A stretch of DNA of 31,784 nt from RAM1 sp040376925 (GTDB lineage: Bacteria > Pseudomonadota > Gammaproteobacteria > Burkholderiales > Burkholderiaceae_C): contig JBEIPU010000023.1 in the NCBI GenBank assembly GCA_040376925.1, positions 1 to 31,784 on the forward strand, in the 5' to 3' direction. The notes below the pieces were generated by a model, which was not told where the DNA came from, made no database searches, and saw nothing but the letters and a program-made list of their open reading frames with translations. Below are positions 1 to 6,336 of this stretch, in pieces (positions within the stretch are counted from its first letter, which is position 1; every line of letters begins with the position of its first letter). The position numbers were made by a program, and so were the translations under genes.

Positions 1-753
1 CACATCCGCGCCATGCTGGCCTTCCACGAAATGGGCATCCCCACGGTGGACTACGGCAACAACCTGCGCCAGGTGGCCAAGGACTTTGGCGTGGCCAATG
101 CGTTTGACTTCCCCGGTTTTGTGCCCGCCTATGTGCGCCCGCTGTTCTGCAAGGGCATCGGGCCGTTCCGCTGGGTGGCCTTGAGCGGCGACCCGGAAGA
201 CATCCGCAAGACCGACGCGAAGATGAAGGAACTGTTCCCCGACAACAAGCACCTGCACCGCTGGCTGGACATGGCAGGCGAGCGCATTGCGTTCCAGGGC
301 CTGCCCGCGCGTATCTGCTGGATCGGCCTGGGCGAGCGGCACCTGGCCGGCCTGGCGTTCAACGAGATGGTGAAGTCCGGTGAGCTCAAGGGGCCGATCG
401 TGATCGGTCGCGACCACCTGGACAGCGGCTCGGTCGCGTCGCCCAACCGCGAGACCGAAGCCATGATGGACGGCAGCGACGCCGTGAGCGACTGGCCGCT
501 GCTGAACGCCCTGCTCAACACGGCCAGCGGCGCCACCTGGGTCAGCCTGCACCACGGCGGCGGCGTGGGCATGGGCTATTCGCAGCACAGCGGCGTGGTG
601 ATCTGCGCGGACGGCACCCAGGAGGCCGCAGAAAAGCTGGGCCGCGTGCTGTTCAACGACCCGGCCACCGGCGTGATGCGACATGCGGATGCAGGCTATG
701 ACATCGCAAAAGCCTGTGCCAAGGACAACAAGCTCAACCTGCCGATGATCTGA
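1..753 (+). CDS. hutU: Urocanate hydratase (urocanase), 3' part only
   Basis: Urocanase carries out the second step of histidine breakdown in the cytoplasm, adding water to urocanate to give 4-imidazolone-5-propionate with a tightly bound NAD+. The window starts inside the gene; the frame is open from base 1, so about 250 C-terminal residues of a roughly 560-residue enzyme are present. Family signatures are clear: the DYGNNLRQ stretch near the start, the cysteine-containing LPARICWIGLGER segment, GRDHLDSGSVASPNRET, and the glycine-rich HHGGGVGMGYSQHSG. The stop TGA shares one base with the hutH start codon (TGATG), so the two are translationally coupled. The 5' end lies outside the window; no frameshift is seen in the visible part. 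Assignment is by family motifs and by the neighbour hutH. Confidence 0.97.
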   Translation, partial: HIRAMLAFHEMGIPTVDYGNNLRQVAKDFGVANAFDFPGFVPAYVRPLFCKGIGPFRWVALSGDPEDIRKTDAKMKELFPDNKHLHRWLDMAGERIAFQGLPARICWIGLGERHLAGLAFNEMVKSGELKGPIVIGRDHLDSGSVASPNRETEAMMDGSDAVSDWPLLNALLNTASGATWVSLHHGGGVGMGYSQHSGVVICADGTQEAAEKLGRVLFNDPATGVMRHADAGYDIAKACAKDNKLNLPMI

Positions 754-2294
754 TGACGCTCACCCTCGTTCCCGGCCAGCTCACGCTGGCCCAGCTGCGC
801 CAGCTGTGCAGCCCCACGCCGCCGCAGGTGGCGATTGATCCGGCCTGTCGCGACGGCATTCGCGCCAGTGCCGCATTGGTGAAAAAAGCCACCGAGGGCG
901 ACGCCGCCGTCTATGGCGTGAACACCGGTTTTGGCAAGCTGGCCATGAAGCGCATTGCGCGCGAAGACCTGGCCACGCTGCAGCTCAAGCTGCTGCGTTC
1001 CCACGCCGTGGGCGTGGGCGAGCCCATGAGCGAGCGCGTGGTGCGCCTGATCCTGGTGCTCAAGGCCACCAGCCTGGCGCGCGGCTACTCAGGTGTGCGC
1101 GAAGAAGTGGTGGATGCACTGGTAGCGCTGCACAACGCAGGCGTGATCCCCGTGATTCCCTGCCAGGGCTCGGTGGGCGCGTCGGGCGACCTGGCGCCGC
1201 TGGCCCACCTGTGCCTGCCGCTCATTGGCGAAGGCGAGGCCTTCTACCAGGGTCAGCGCATGCCCGGCGGCGATGCGCTGGCCAAGGCGGGCCTGAAGCC
1301 CATCGCCCTGGGCGCCAAGGAAGGCCTGGCGCTGATCAACGGCACGCAGGTCTCGGCCGCGCTGGCCATTGAGGCGCTGCTGGCCACCGACCGCCTGTTT
1401 GAAGCGGCGGTCATCTCCGGCGCGCTGACGCTGGACGCCGCCCGCGGCAGCGACGGCCCGTTTGACCCCCGCATCCACGCCGTGCGCGGCCAGCCGGGCC
1501 AGATTGACTGCGCGGCCGCCTACCGTGCACTGATGGTGGGCAGCGAAATCCGCGCTTCGCACCTGGAAGGCGATGACCGCGTGCAGGACCCTTACTGCCT
1601 GCGCTGCCAGCCCCAGGTGATGGGCGCCTGCCTGGACCAGATGCGCTACGCCGCACAGGTGCTGGTGCGCGAGGCCAATGCCGTCACCGACAACCCGCTG
1701 GTCTTTGAGGGCCTGATGGTGTCGGGCGGCAACTTCCACGCTGAACCGGTCGCACTGGCCGCTGACGCCCTGGCCGTGGCCATTGCCGAAATCGGCGCCA
1801 TCACCGAGCGGCGTATCGCCATGCTGGTGGACACCGTGGTGTCGCGCCTGCCGCCGTTCCTCACGCCGGACCCTGGGCTGAACAGCGGCTTCATGATCGT
1901 GCACGTCACCGCGGCGTCACTGGCCAGTGAAAACAAGTCGCTGGCCCACCCCGCCAGCGTGGACAGCCTGCCGACCTCGGCCAACCAGGAGGACCATGTG
2001 AGCATGGCGACCTTCGCGGCGCGGCGACTCACCCCCATGCTCTCCAACACCGCGCACATCGTGGCCATCGAGCTGCTGGCCGCCGCCCAGGGCATTGAGT
2101 TCCTGCGGCCCCTGACCAGCGCCCCGGCGCTGGAAGGCGTGATGCGCCTGGTGCGCACTGTGTCGCCCGCCATGATGCAGGACCGCAGCCTGGCGCGCGA
2201 CATGCAGGCCATGCACCACCTGGTGGCCAGCGGTGCCATTGGCGATGCCACCGAAACGCAAATTGCGGAATTACACGCATTGCGCCTGGCATGA
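753..2294 (+). CDS. hutH: Histidine ammonia-lyase (histidase)
   Basis: Histidase removes ammonia from L-histidine to give trans-urocanate, the first step of the hut pathway. The 513-residue product matches the usual family length (about 500-515). The Ala-Ser-Gly triad that cyclises to the MIO electrophile is at residues 143-145 within GSVGASGDLAPLAH. The catalytic tyrosine motif YGVNTGFG is at residues 54-61. QDPYCLRCQPQVMG, with its RCxPQ pattern, and the later TDNPLVFEG and SANQEDHVSM segments are also typical. The ATG overlaps the hutU stop by one base, which explains the lack of a separate ribosome site. Order hutU-hutH means the enzyme for step two is made just before the enzyme for step one. 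It could in principle act on another aromatic amino acid, but the hutU partner makes histidine nearly certain. Confidence 0.98.
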   Translation: MTLTLVPGQLTLAQLRQLCSPTPPQVAIDPACRDGIRASAALVKKATEGDAAVYGVNTGFGKLAMKRIAREDLATLQLKLLRSHAVGVGEPMSERVVRLILVLKATSLARGYSGVREEVVDALVALHNAGVIPVIPCQGSVGASGDLAPLAHLCLPLIGEGEAFYQGQRMPGGDALAKAGLKPIALGAKEGLALINGTQVSAALAIEALLATDRLFEAAVISGALTLDAARGSDGPFDPRIHAVRGQPGQIDCAAAYRALMVGSEIRASHLEGDDRVQDPYCLRCQPQVMGACLDQMRYAAQVLVREANAVTDNPLVFEGLMVSGGNFHAEPVALAADALAVAIAEIGAITERRIAMLVDTVVSRLPPFLTPDPGLNSGFMIVHVTAASLASENKSLAHPASVDSLPTSANQEDHVSMATFAARRLTPMLSNTAHIVAIELLAAAQGIEFLRPLTSAPALEGVMRLVRTVSPAMMQDRSLARDMQAMHHLVASGAIGDATETQIAELHALRLA

Positions 2295-2345
2295 AGCCTG
2301 CATAGAGTTCCCTCACACCCACCCTGTCAACCCACTGGAGAAACC

Positions 2346-3290
2346 ATGAAGAAGCTGTTCACCGCCGCCCTCGTCACGCTGGCCTTTGCCGGTGCCCACG
2401 CGCAGGAAACCAAAGTCGCCATCGGCATGTCGGGCTGGACGGGCTTTGCGCCGCTGACCCTGGCCAAGGAAGCCGGCATCTTCAAGAAAAACGGCCTGGA
2501 TGTGTCGATCAAGAAGATCCCGCAAAAAGACCGCCACCTGGCCATCGCCTCGGGGGACATCCAGTGCGCCGCCACCACGGTGGAAACCTGGATCGCATGG
2601 AACGCCGCCGGTGTGGCCACCACGCAGATCTTCCAGCTGGACAAAAGCTATGGCGCCGACGGCATGGTGGTCAAGCCCGGCATCACCAAGATCAGCGACC
2701 TGAAGGGCAAAACGGTGGCCGCCAGCGCACCGGGCACCGCGCCCTACTTCACCCTGGCCTGGATGCTCAAGAAAAATGGCCTTTCTCCGAAGGACGTGAA
2801 GATCGTCAACCTGGAGCCGCAAGCGGCCGCCAACGCGATGATCGCGGGCAACACCGACATTGACGCCGCCATGACCTATGAGCCCTACCTGGGTGCCGTG
2901 CGGGCCAAGCCCGAGGCCGGCAAGATCATTGCCACCACGCTGGACTATCCGATGATCATGGACACCTTCGGCTGCACGCCCAAGTTCCTCAGCGACAACC
3001 CCAAGGCCGCCAAGGCCCTGGCCGACAGCTACTTCGAGGCCGTGGAGATGATCGCCAAGGAACCCAAGAAGAGCTTCGAAATCATGGGCGCCGACGTCAA
3101 GCAAAGCGGCGAACAGTTCGAGAACAGCCAGAAGTACCTGCGCTGGCAGGACCGCGCGGCCAACCAGAAGTTCTTTGCCGGCGAGCACGCCGCCTTCAGC
3201 AAGGAAGCCGCCGACCTGCTGCTGGAGGCCGGTGTGATCCGCGCGATCCCTGACCTCACGAAGCTGGCCGACACCCGTTTCATCAAATAA
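2346..3290 (+). CDS. ABC transporter periplasmic substrate-binding protein (NitT/TauT type, hut-linked)
   Basis: This is a 314-residue secreted binding protein of the SsuA/TauA/NMT1 group, the soluble receptor of an importer. A Sec signal peptide is visible: KK at the N-terminus, a hydrophobic stretch, and a likely cut after AHA at residue 19. The mature start (KVAIGMSGWTGFAPLTLAKEAGIFKKNG) has the look of this family, in which the substrate sits between two lobes. GGAG is placed 5-8 bases before the ATG. It begins 51 bases after hutH on the same strand with no clear terminator between, and its permease and ATPase follow. From context the ligand is probably histidine, urocanate or a similar imidazole; the family more often binds taurine, sulfonates, nitrate or thiamine precursors, so the substrate is inferred only. 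Confidence 0.9.
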   Translation: MKKLFTAALVTLAFAGAHAQETKVAIGMSGWTGFAPLTLAKEAGIFKKNGLDVSIKKIPQKDRHLAIASGDIQCAATTVETWIAWNAAGVATTQIFQLDKSYGADGMVVKPGITKISDLKGKTVAASAPGTAPYFTLAWMLKKNGLSPKDVKIVNLEPQAAANAMIAGNTDIDAAMTYEPYLGAVRAKPEAGKIIATTLDYPMIMDTFGCTPKFLSDNPKAAKALADSYFEAVEMIAKEPKKSFEIMGADVKQSGEQFENSQKYLRWQDRAANQKFFAGEHAAFSKEAADLLLEAGVIRAIPDLTKLADTRFIK

Positions 3291-3302
3291 CCCACCCCCG
3301 AA

Positions 3303-3359
3303 GCGGCCTGCGGCCGCCTCCCCCTCACGGGGGCGCCACCAGCGGCCCGGCAAAGCCGG
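3303..3359 (+). repeat. Cluster of three GC-rich hairpins between binding-protein and permease genes
   Basis: Within the 115-base gap three stem-loops follow each other: GCGGCC-TGC-GGCCGC (3303-3317), CCCCC-TCAC-GGGGG (3320-3333) and CCGGC-AAA-GCCGG (3347-3359). None is followed by a T run, so this is not a classic intrinsic terminator. It resembles the REP-like intergenic elements of Comamonadaceae chromosomes. In other transport operons such elements protect the upstream message, allowing more binding protein than permease; that role is inferred here. Confidence 0.7.
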
Positions 3360-3405
3360 TTCCGCGGTGGCCCCGAACAGACACCGCTTGCCAACACCTA
3401 ATCGC

Positions 3406-4185
3406 ATGAAACCTCTTGAGCCTGTGGCGCCCGGCACCCGTGTGGTGCTGGGGGTGAGCTTCTTCATCCTGTTCTTTGCCGTGTGGGCCGCTGCCACCTT
3501 CGGCGGGTTCGTGTCCAAGACCTTCCTGGCCGACCCCTGGACCATGGTGAAGTCCGGCTACGACCTGCTGGTCAACCAGGGCTTCATCAAGGACATCGGC
3601 ATGACCGTGTGGCGGGTGCTGGGTGGCTTTGCGATCGCTGCCGCCATGGCCGTTCCACTGGGCGTGCTGATGGGTGCGTACAAGCCCGTTGAGGCGTTCT
3701 TTGAACCCTTTGTGAGCTTTGCGCGCTACCTGCCCGCGTCGGCCTTCATCCCGCTGCTGATCCTGTGGGCCGGCATTGGCGAGGCGCAAAAGCTCAGCGT
3801 GATCTTCATTGGCAGCTTCTTCCAGCTGGTACTCATGATTGCCGTGAGCGTGGGCAACACGCGGCGCGACCTGGTGGAGGCGGCTTACACGCTGGGTGCG
3901 GGCGACCGCGGCATCGTCACCCGCGTGCTGGTGCCCAGCAGCGCACCCGAGATTGCCGAGACGCTGCGCATGGTGCTGGGCTGGGCCTGGACGTATGTGA
4001 TCGTGGCCGAGCTGATCGGCGCGAGCAGCGGCATCGGCCACATGATCACCGACAGCCAGGCGCTGCTGGCCACCGACCAGATCATCTTCGGCATCATCGT
4101 GATCGGCCTGATCGGGCTGGCAAGCGACTTTGCCTTCAAGGCATTCAACAGGAAGCTGTTCCCCTGGGCGCAGATTGGAAGATGA
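3406..4185 (+). CDS. ABC transporter permease (NitT/TauT type, hut-linked)
   Basis: A 259-residue inner-membrane permease of the BPD_transp_1 family, homologous to SsuC/TauC. About six membrane segments can be read, including residues 12-31, 72-90 and 226-245. The cytoplasmic EAA loop that docks on the ATPase is at about residues 158-178 (EAAYTLGAGDRGIVTRVLVP). The frame is open back to a GTG at 3367, but that would place 13 residues inside the hairpin repeat, so the ATG at 3406 (MKPLEPVAPG) is preferred. No good Shine-Dalgarno is seen before it. The stop overlaps the next start as ATGA. Together with the preceding binding protein and the following ATPase it forms a complete importer, probably for histidine or urocanate judging from hutUH upstream. 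Confidence 0.9.
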   Translation: MKPLEPVAPGTRVVLGVSFFILFFAVWAAATFGGFVSKTFLADPWTMVKSGYDLLVNQGFIKDIGMTVWRVLGGFAIAAAMAVPLGVLMGAYKPVEAFFEPFVSFARYLPASAFIPLLILWAGIGEAQKLSVIFIGSFFQLVLMIAVSVGNTRRDLVEAAYTLGAGDRGIVTRVLVPSSAPEIAETLRMVLGWAWTYVIVAELIGASSGIGHMITDSQALLATDQIIFGIIVIGLIGLASDFAFKAFNRKLFPWAQIGR

Positions 4186-4967
4186 ACATCCTTGACGTCT
4201 CCCAGGTCTCCAAGACCTTTACCGGCACGAACGGTGGCACGCTCGCGCTTCAAGCCACGGACCTGAGCGTCGCCGAGAACGACTTCATCACCATCCTGGG
4301 GCCGAGTGGCTGCGGCAAGAGCACGCTGCTGCGCATGGTCGCAGGGCTGGACACCCCCACCACCGGCAGCATCACGCTGGACGGCAAGACCGTCAGCGGC
4401 CCCGGTGCCGACCGCGGCATGGTGTTCCAGAGCTACACGCTGTTCCCGTGGCTCACCGTGCTGCAGAACGTGTGCTTTGGCCTGCGCGAAAAGGGCATGC
4501 CGCTGGCGCAGCAGCATGAGATCGCCCACGCCTTTCTGGCCAAGGTGGGCCTGAAGGACTTCGCCCACCACTTCCCCAAGCAGCTGTCAGGCGGCATGCA
4601 GCAGCGCACGGCACTGGCCCGGGCCCTGGCGAACAATCCGCGCATCCTGCTGATGGACGAGCCCTTCGGCGCGCTGGACCATCAAACGCGCGAGCTGATG
4701 CAGGAGCTGCTGCAGGGTATCTGGGAAGCAGAACGCAAGACCGTCCTGTTCGTCACCCACGACATCGATGAGGCCATCTTCATGGGCAGCCGCACCGTCG
4801 TCATGAGCGCGCGGCCTGGCCGCATCAAGTGCGATTTGCCGGTGCCCATCGAACACCCGCGCCACTATTCCGTGAAGACCACGCCGGTGTTCATGGACCT
4901 GAAAGCGCGGCTGACGGAAGAAATCCGCATTGAAGTGCAGCGGGCGGCGGCGTTGGTGGCTGCCTGA
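4182..4967 (+). CDS. ABC transporter ATP-binding protein (NitT/TauT type, hut-linked)
   Basis: This 261-residue cytoplasmic ATPase powers the importer. All nucleotide-binding motifs are present: Walker A GPSGCGKST (40-48), Q-loop glutamine 83 in VFQSYTLFPW, signature LSGGMQQR (135-142), Walker B ILLMDEPFGALD (155-166) and the switch histidine in VTHD (193). The VFQSYTLFPW and C-terminal RPGRI features match SsuB/TauB-like proteins. The ATG is in the ATGA overlap with the permease stop, so it is translationally coupled. The reading frame is open much further upstream, but that part overlaps the permease gene and is a shadow. No intrinsic terminator is visible in the 10 bases before the convergent DUF3297 gene. 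Confidence 0.93.
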   Translation: MNILDVSQVSKTFTGTNGGTLALQATDLSVAENDFITILGPSGCGKSTLLRMVAGLDTPTTGSITLDGKTVSGPGADRGMVFQSYTLFPWLTVLQNVCFGLREKGMPLAQQHEIAHAFLAKVGLKDFAHHFPKQLSGGMQQRTALARALANNPRILLMDEPFGALDHQTRELMQELLQGIWEAERKTVLFVTHDIDEAIFMGSRTVVMSARPGRIKCDLPVPIEHPRHYSVKTTPVFMDLKARLTEEIRIEVQRAAALVAA

Positions 4968-4977
4968 AACCGGGCGC

Positions 4978-5226
4978 TCAGCGGTAAAACGCCTCCACCT
5001 TCCCCTTCAGCTTGATCATCAGCGGGTTGCCCTTGCGGTCCAGCGTCTTGCCGGCGGGGACCTGGATCCAGCCTTCGCTCAGGCAGTACTCCTCGACATC
5101 GTTGCGCTCCTTGCCGTTGAAGCGGATGCCGATGGGGTGTTCGAACACGGCGGCGACGTGGTGCTTGCTGCGCGGGTCCACGCTCAGGCGGTCGGGCAGG
5201 TCGGGGCGGGGGGTGGGTTCGCTCAT
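4978..5226 (-). CDS. DUF3297 family small protein
   Basis: An 82-residue conserved protein of unknown function. The pattern LPDRLSVDPRSKHH, then IGIRFNGKERNDVEEYCLSEGWIQV and GNPLMIKLKGKVEAFYR is characteristic of the DUF3297 family, usually about 80 residues. The protein has no signal peptide or membrane segment, so it is probably cytoplasmic. Two in-frame ATGs exist. The second (5226) is chosen because a purine-rich AAAGAAG lies 3-9 bases before it and the family normally begins MS(x)nLPDxLSV; starting at 5238 would add four residues (MKEA). It converges on the transporter ATPase with a 10-base gap. A catalytic role is not supported by anything visible. Confidence 0.85.
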   Translation of the reverse strand: MSEPTPRPDLPDRLSVDPRSKHHVAAVFEHPIGIRFNGKERNDVEEYCLSEGWIQVPAGKTLDRKGNPLMIKLKGKVEAFYR

Positions 5227-5321
5227 GGCTTCTTTCATGCGGGGCCTGTAATCTAGCCGAATTTTCCGGGCTCGGGGCCCTGCGCTGCCCGTCAGACGGC
5301 GGCCTACATCCGGGCAGCAGG

Positions 5322-5334
5322 TGGCTGACAGCCA
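5322..5334. promoter_or_regulatory. Perfect 13-base palindrome in the DUF3297 / small-gene intergenic region
   Basis: TGGCTG-A-CAGCCA is a perfect inverted repeat in the gap (5227-5409) between the divergent DUF3297 and 63-codon genes. It could be an operator for a dimeric regulator or a small hairpin. No convincing -35/-10 pair was found in the gap. A second inverted repeat, GGAGCC (5381-5386) with GGCTCC (5401-5406), lies just before the start codon at 5410 and could fold the leader. Functions are inferred. Confidence 0.35.
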
Positions 5335-5409
5335 AATTCCGCCGGTGCCTACCGGGCGGCGCCTCGGCGCTGCCGATCATGGAGCCATGTTGAATTGAAA
5401 GGCTCCACC

Positions 5410-5601
5410 ATGAACACGCTGCGATTGATCGAGGCCTACCCGGCCACCGCCGCCACCCCGCCCCGCCAGGGCCACACGCCACCGCCGCTGCGCCTGCCGA
5501 AATTCCTGCAGCGTCAGCTGGCCAAGCCGCTGCAGACCGCGGATGACGTCGATGCGCTGGTGGAACAGATCCGCATTGCCGACGCGCGCGGCCTGCTCTG
5601 A
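5410..5601 (+). CDS. Small hypothetical protein, 63 residues
   Basis: A short gene not recognised from any family. The N-terminal half is rich in Pro, Ala and Thr (PATAATPPRQGHTPPPLRLP), suggesting a flexible segment. The C-terminal half (LPKFLQRQLAKPLQTADDVDALVEQIRIADARGLL) looks like two short amphipathic helices. There is no signal peptide and no membrane segment. The ATG at 5410 has AAAGG about 9 bases upstream; an alternative TTG at 5395 would add five residues. It converges on kdpE, with six bases between the stop codons. An inverted repeat overlaps its leader. Codon use agrees with the surrounding genes, which favours a real gene, but expression is not certain. Confidence 0.5.
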   Translation: MNTLRLIEAYPATAATPPRQGHTPPPLRLPKFLQRQLAKPLQTADDVDALVEQIRIADARGLL

Positions 5602-5611
5602 GCCAGCTCAG
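5598..5611. terminator. Short palindrome spanning the convergent stops of the 63-codon gene and kdpE
   Basis: CTGAGC-CA-GCTCAG is a perfect palindrome that includes the stop codons of both convergent genes. It could form a small stem-loop in either transcript, but the loop is tiny and there is no T run on either side, so any terminator role is weak. Confidence 0.25.
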
Positions 5612-6333
5612 GCGTCGGCGTCGGCCACCAGCCGGTAGCCCACGGCGATTTCGGTCAGCAGGTGCCGCGGCTGGGCCGGGTCGGGCTCCAGCTTCTGGCG
5701 CAGGTGGCCCATGTAGATGCGAAGGTAGTGGCTCTGGTCCGAATGCGCCGGGCCCCACACCTCGCGCAGCAGCTGCCGGTGCGTGAGCACCCGCCCCACA
5801 TTGGCGATCAATACCGTCAGCAGCCGGTACTCGATGGGGGTCAGGTGCACTTCATCGCCTCCACGGCGCACCACGCGGGCCATGCGGTCCACCTGCACAT
5901 CGCCAAAGCGGAACACGGCGTCTGACGCACCACCGCCCGCCTGCAGCTCACCGCCGGCGGCGCGTGGGCGGCGCAGGTTGGCGCGCACGCGTGCCAGCAG
6001 TTCGCCCACGCCAAACGGTTTGGTCAGGTAATCGTCGGCGCCAGCGTCCAGCGCGGCAATTTTGTCCAGCTCGTCGCTGCGCGCCGACAGCACAATGATC
6101 GGCACCGCCGACCAGCCGCGCACGTCGCGCAGCAGGTCCAGCCCGTCGCCGTCGGGCAGGCCCAGGTCCAGGATCAGCACATCCGGCTTGCGCGTGCCGG
6201 CCTGGCTGAGCCCGGCGCGCAGGGTGTCTGCCTCATGAACCTGCCAGCCCTCGGCCTCCAGCGCAGCGCGCACAAAGCGCCGGATCTGGGGTTCGTCCTC
6301 GATGACGACGGCAACAGGAGTCGGGATAGACAT
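5608..6333 (-). CDS. kdpE: KdpE response regulator of the potassium-uptake operon
   Basis: KdpE is the DNA-binding partner of KdpD and activates the kdp operon when potassium is limiting. The 241-residue protein has an N-terminal receiver domain (about 6-122) with acidic pair E12-D13, phospho-acceptor D56 in LILDLGLPDGDG, S83 and K105 in DDYLTKPFG. The C-terminal OmpR/PhoB-type winged helix (about 140-235) includes HLTPIEYRLLTVLIANVGRV and SHYLRIYMGHLRQKLE. The start ATG lies three bases after the kdpD stop, so it is co-transcribed with, and probably translationally coupled to, kdpD. It is the last gene of the operon and converges on a small unknown gene. Identification rests on sequence and the kdpFABCD context. 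Confidence 0.96.
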   Translation of the reverse strand: MSIPTPVAVVIEDEPQIRRFVRAALEAEGWQVHEADTLRAGLSQAGTRKPDVLILDLGLPDGDGLDLLRDVRGWSAVPIIVLSARSDELDKIAALDAGADDYLTKPFGVGELLARVRANLRRPRAAGGELQAGGGASDAVFRFGDVQVDRMARVVRRGGDEVHLTPIEYRLLTVLIANVGRVLTHRQLLREVWGPAHSDQSHYLRIYMGHLRQKLEPDPAQPRHLLTEIAVGYRLVADADA

Positions 6334-6336
6334 GGT

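Noticed and set aside
3367..3405. GTG start for the hut-linked permease, adding 13 residues
   Set aside because: The added part is encoded directly after the hairpin cluster, has no ribosome site, and is not part of the usual permease N-terminus.
2313..3545. Minus-strand frame of 410 codons opposite the binding-protein gene
   Set aside because: It is antisense to a gene with a clear signal peptide and family fold, and runs through the intergenic hairpin cluster.
4865..5758. Minus-strand frame of 297 codons over DUF3297 and the neighbouring gap
   Set aside because: It overlaps the DUF3297 gene in another frame and the 63-codon gene, and is Pro/Arg/Ala-rich with no recognisable domain.
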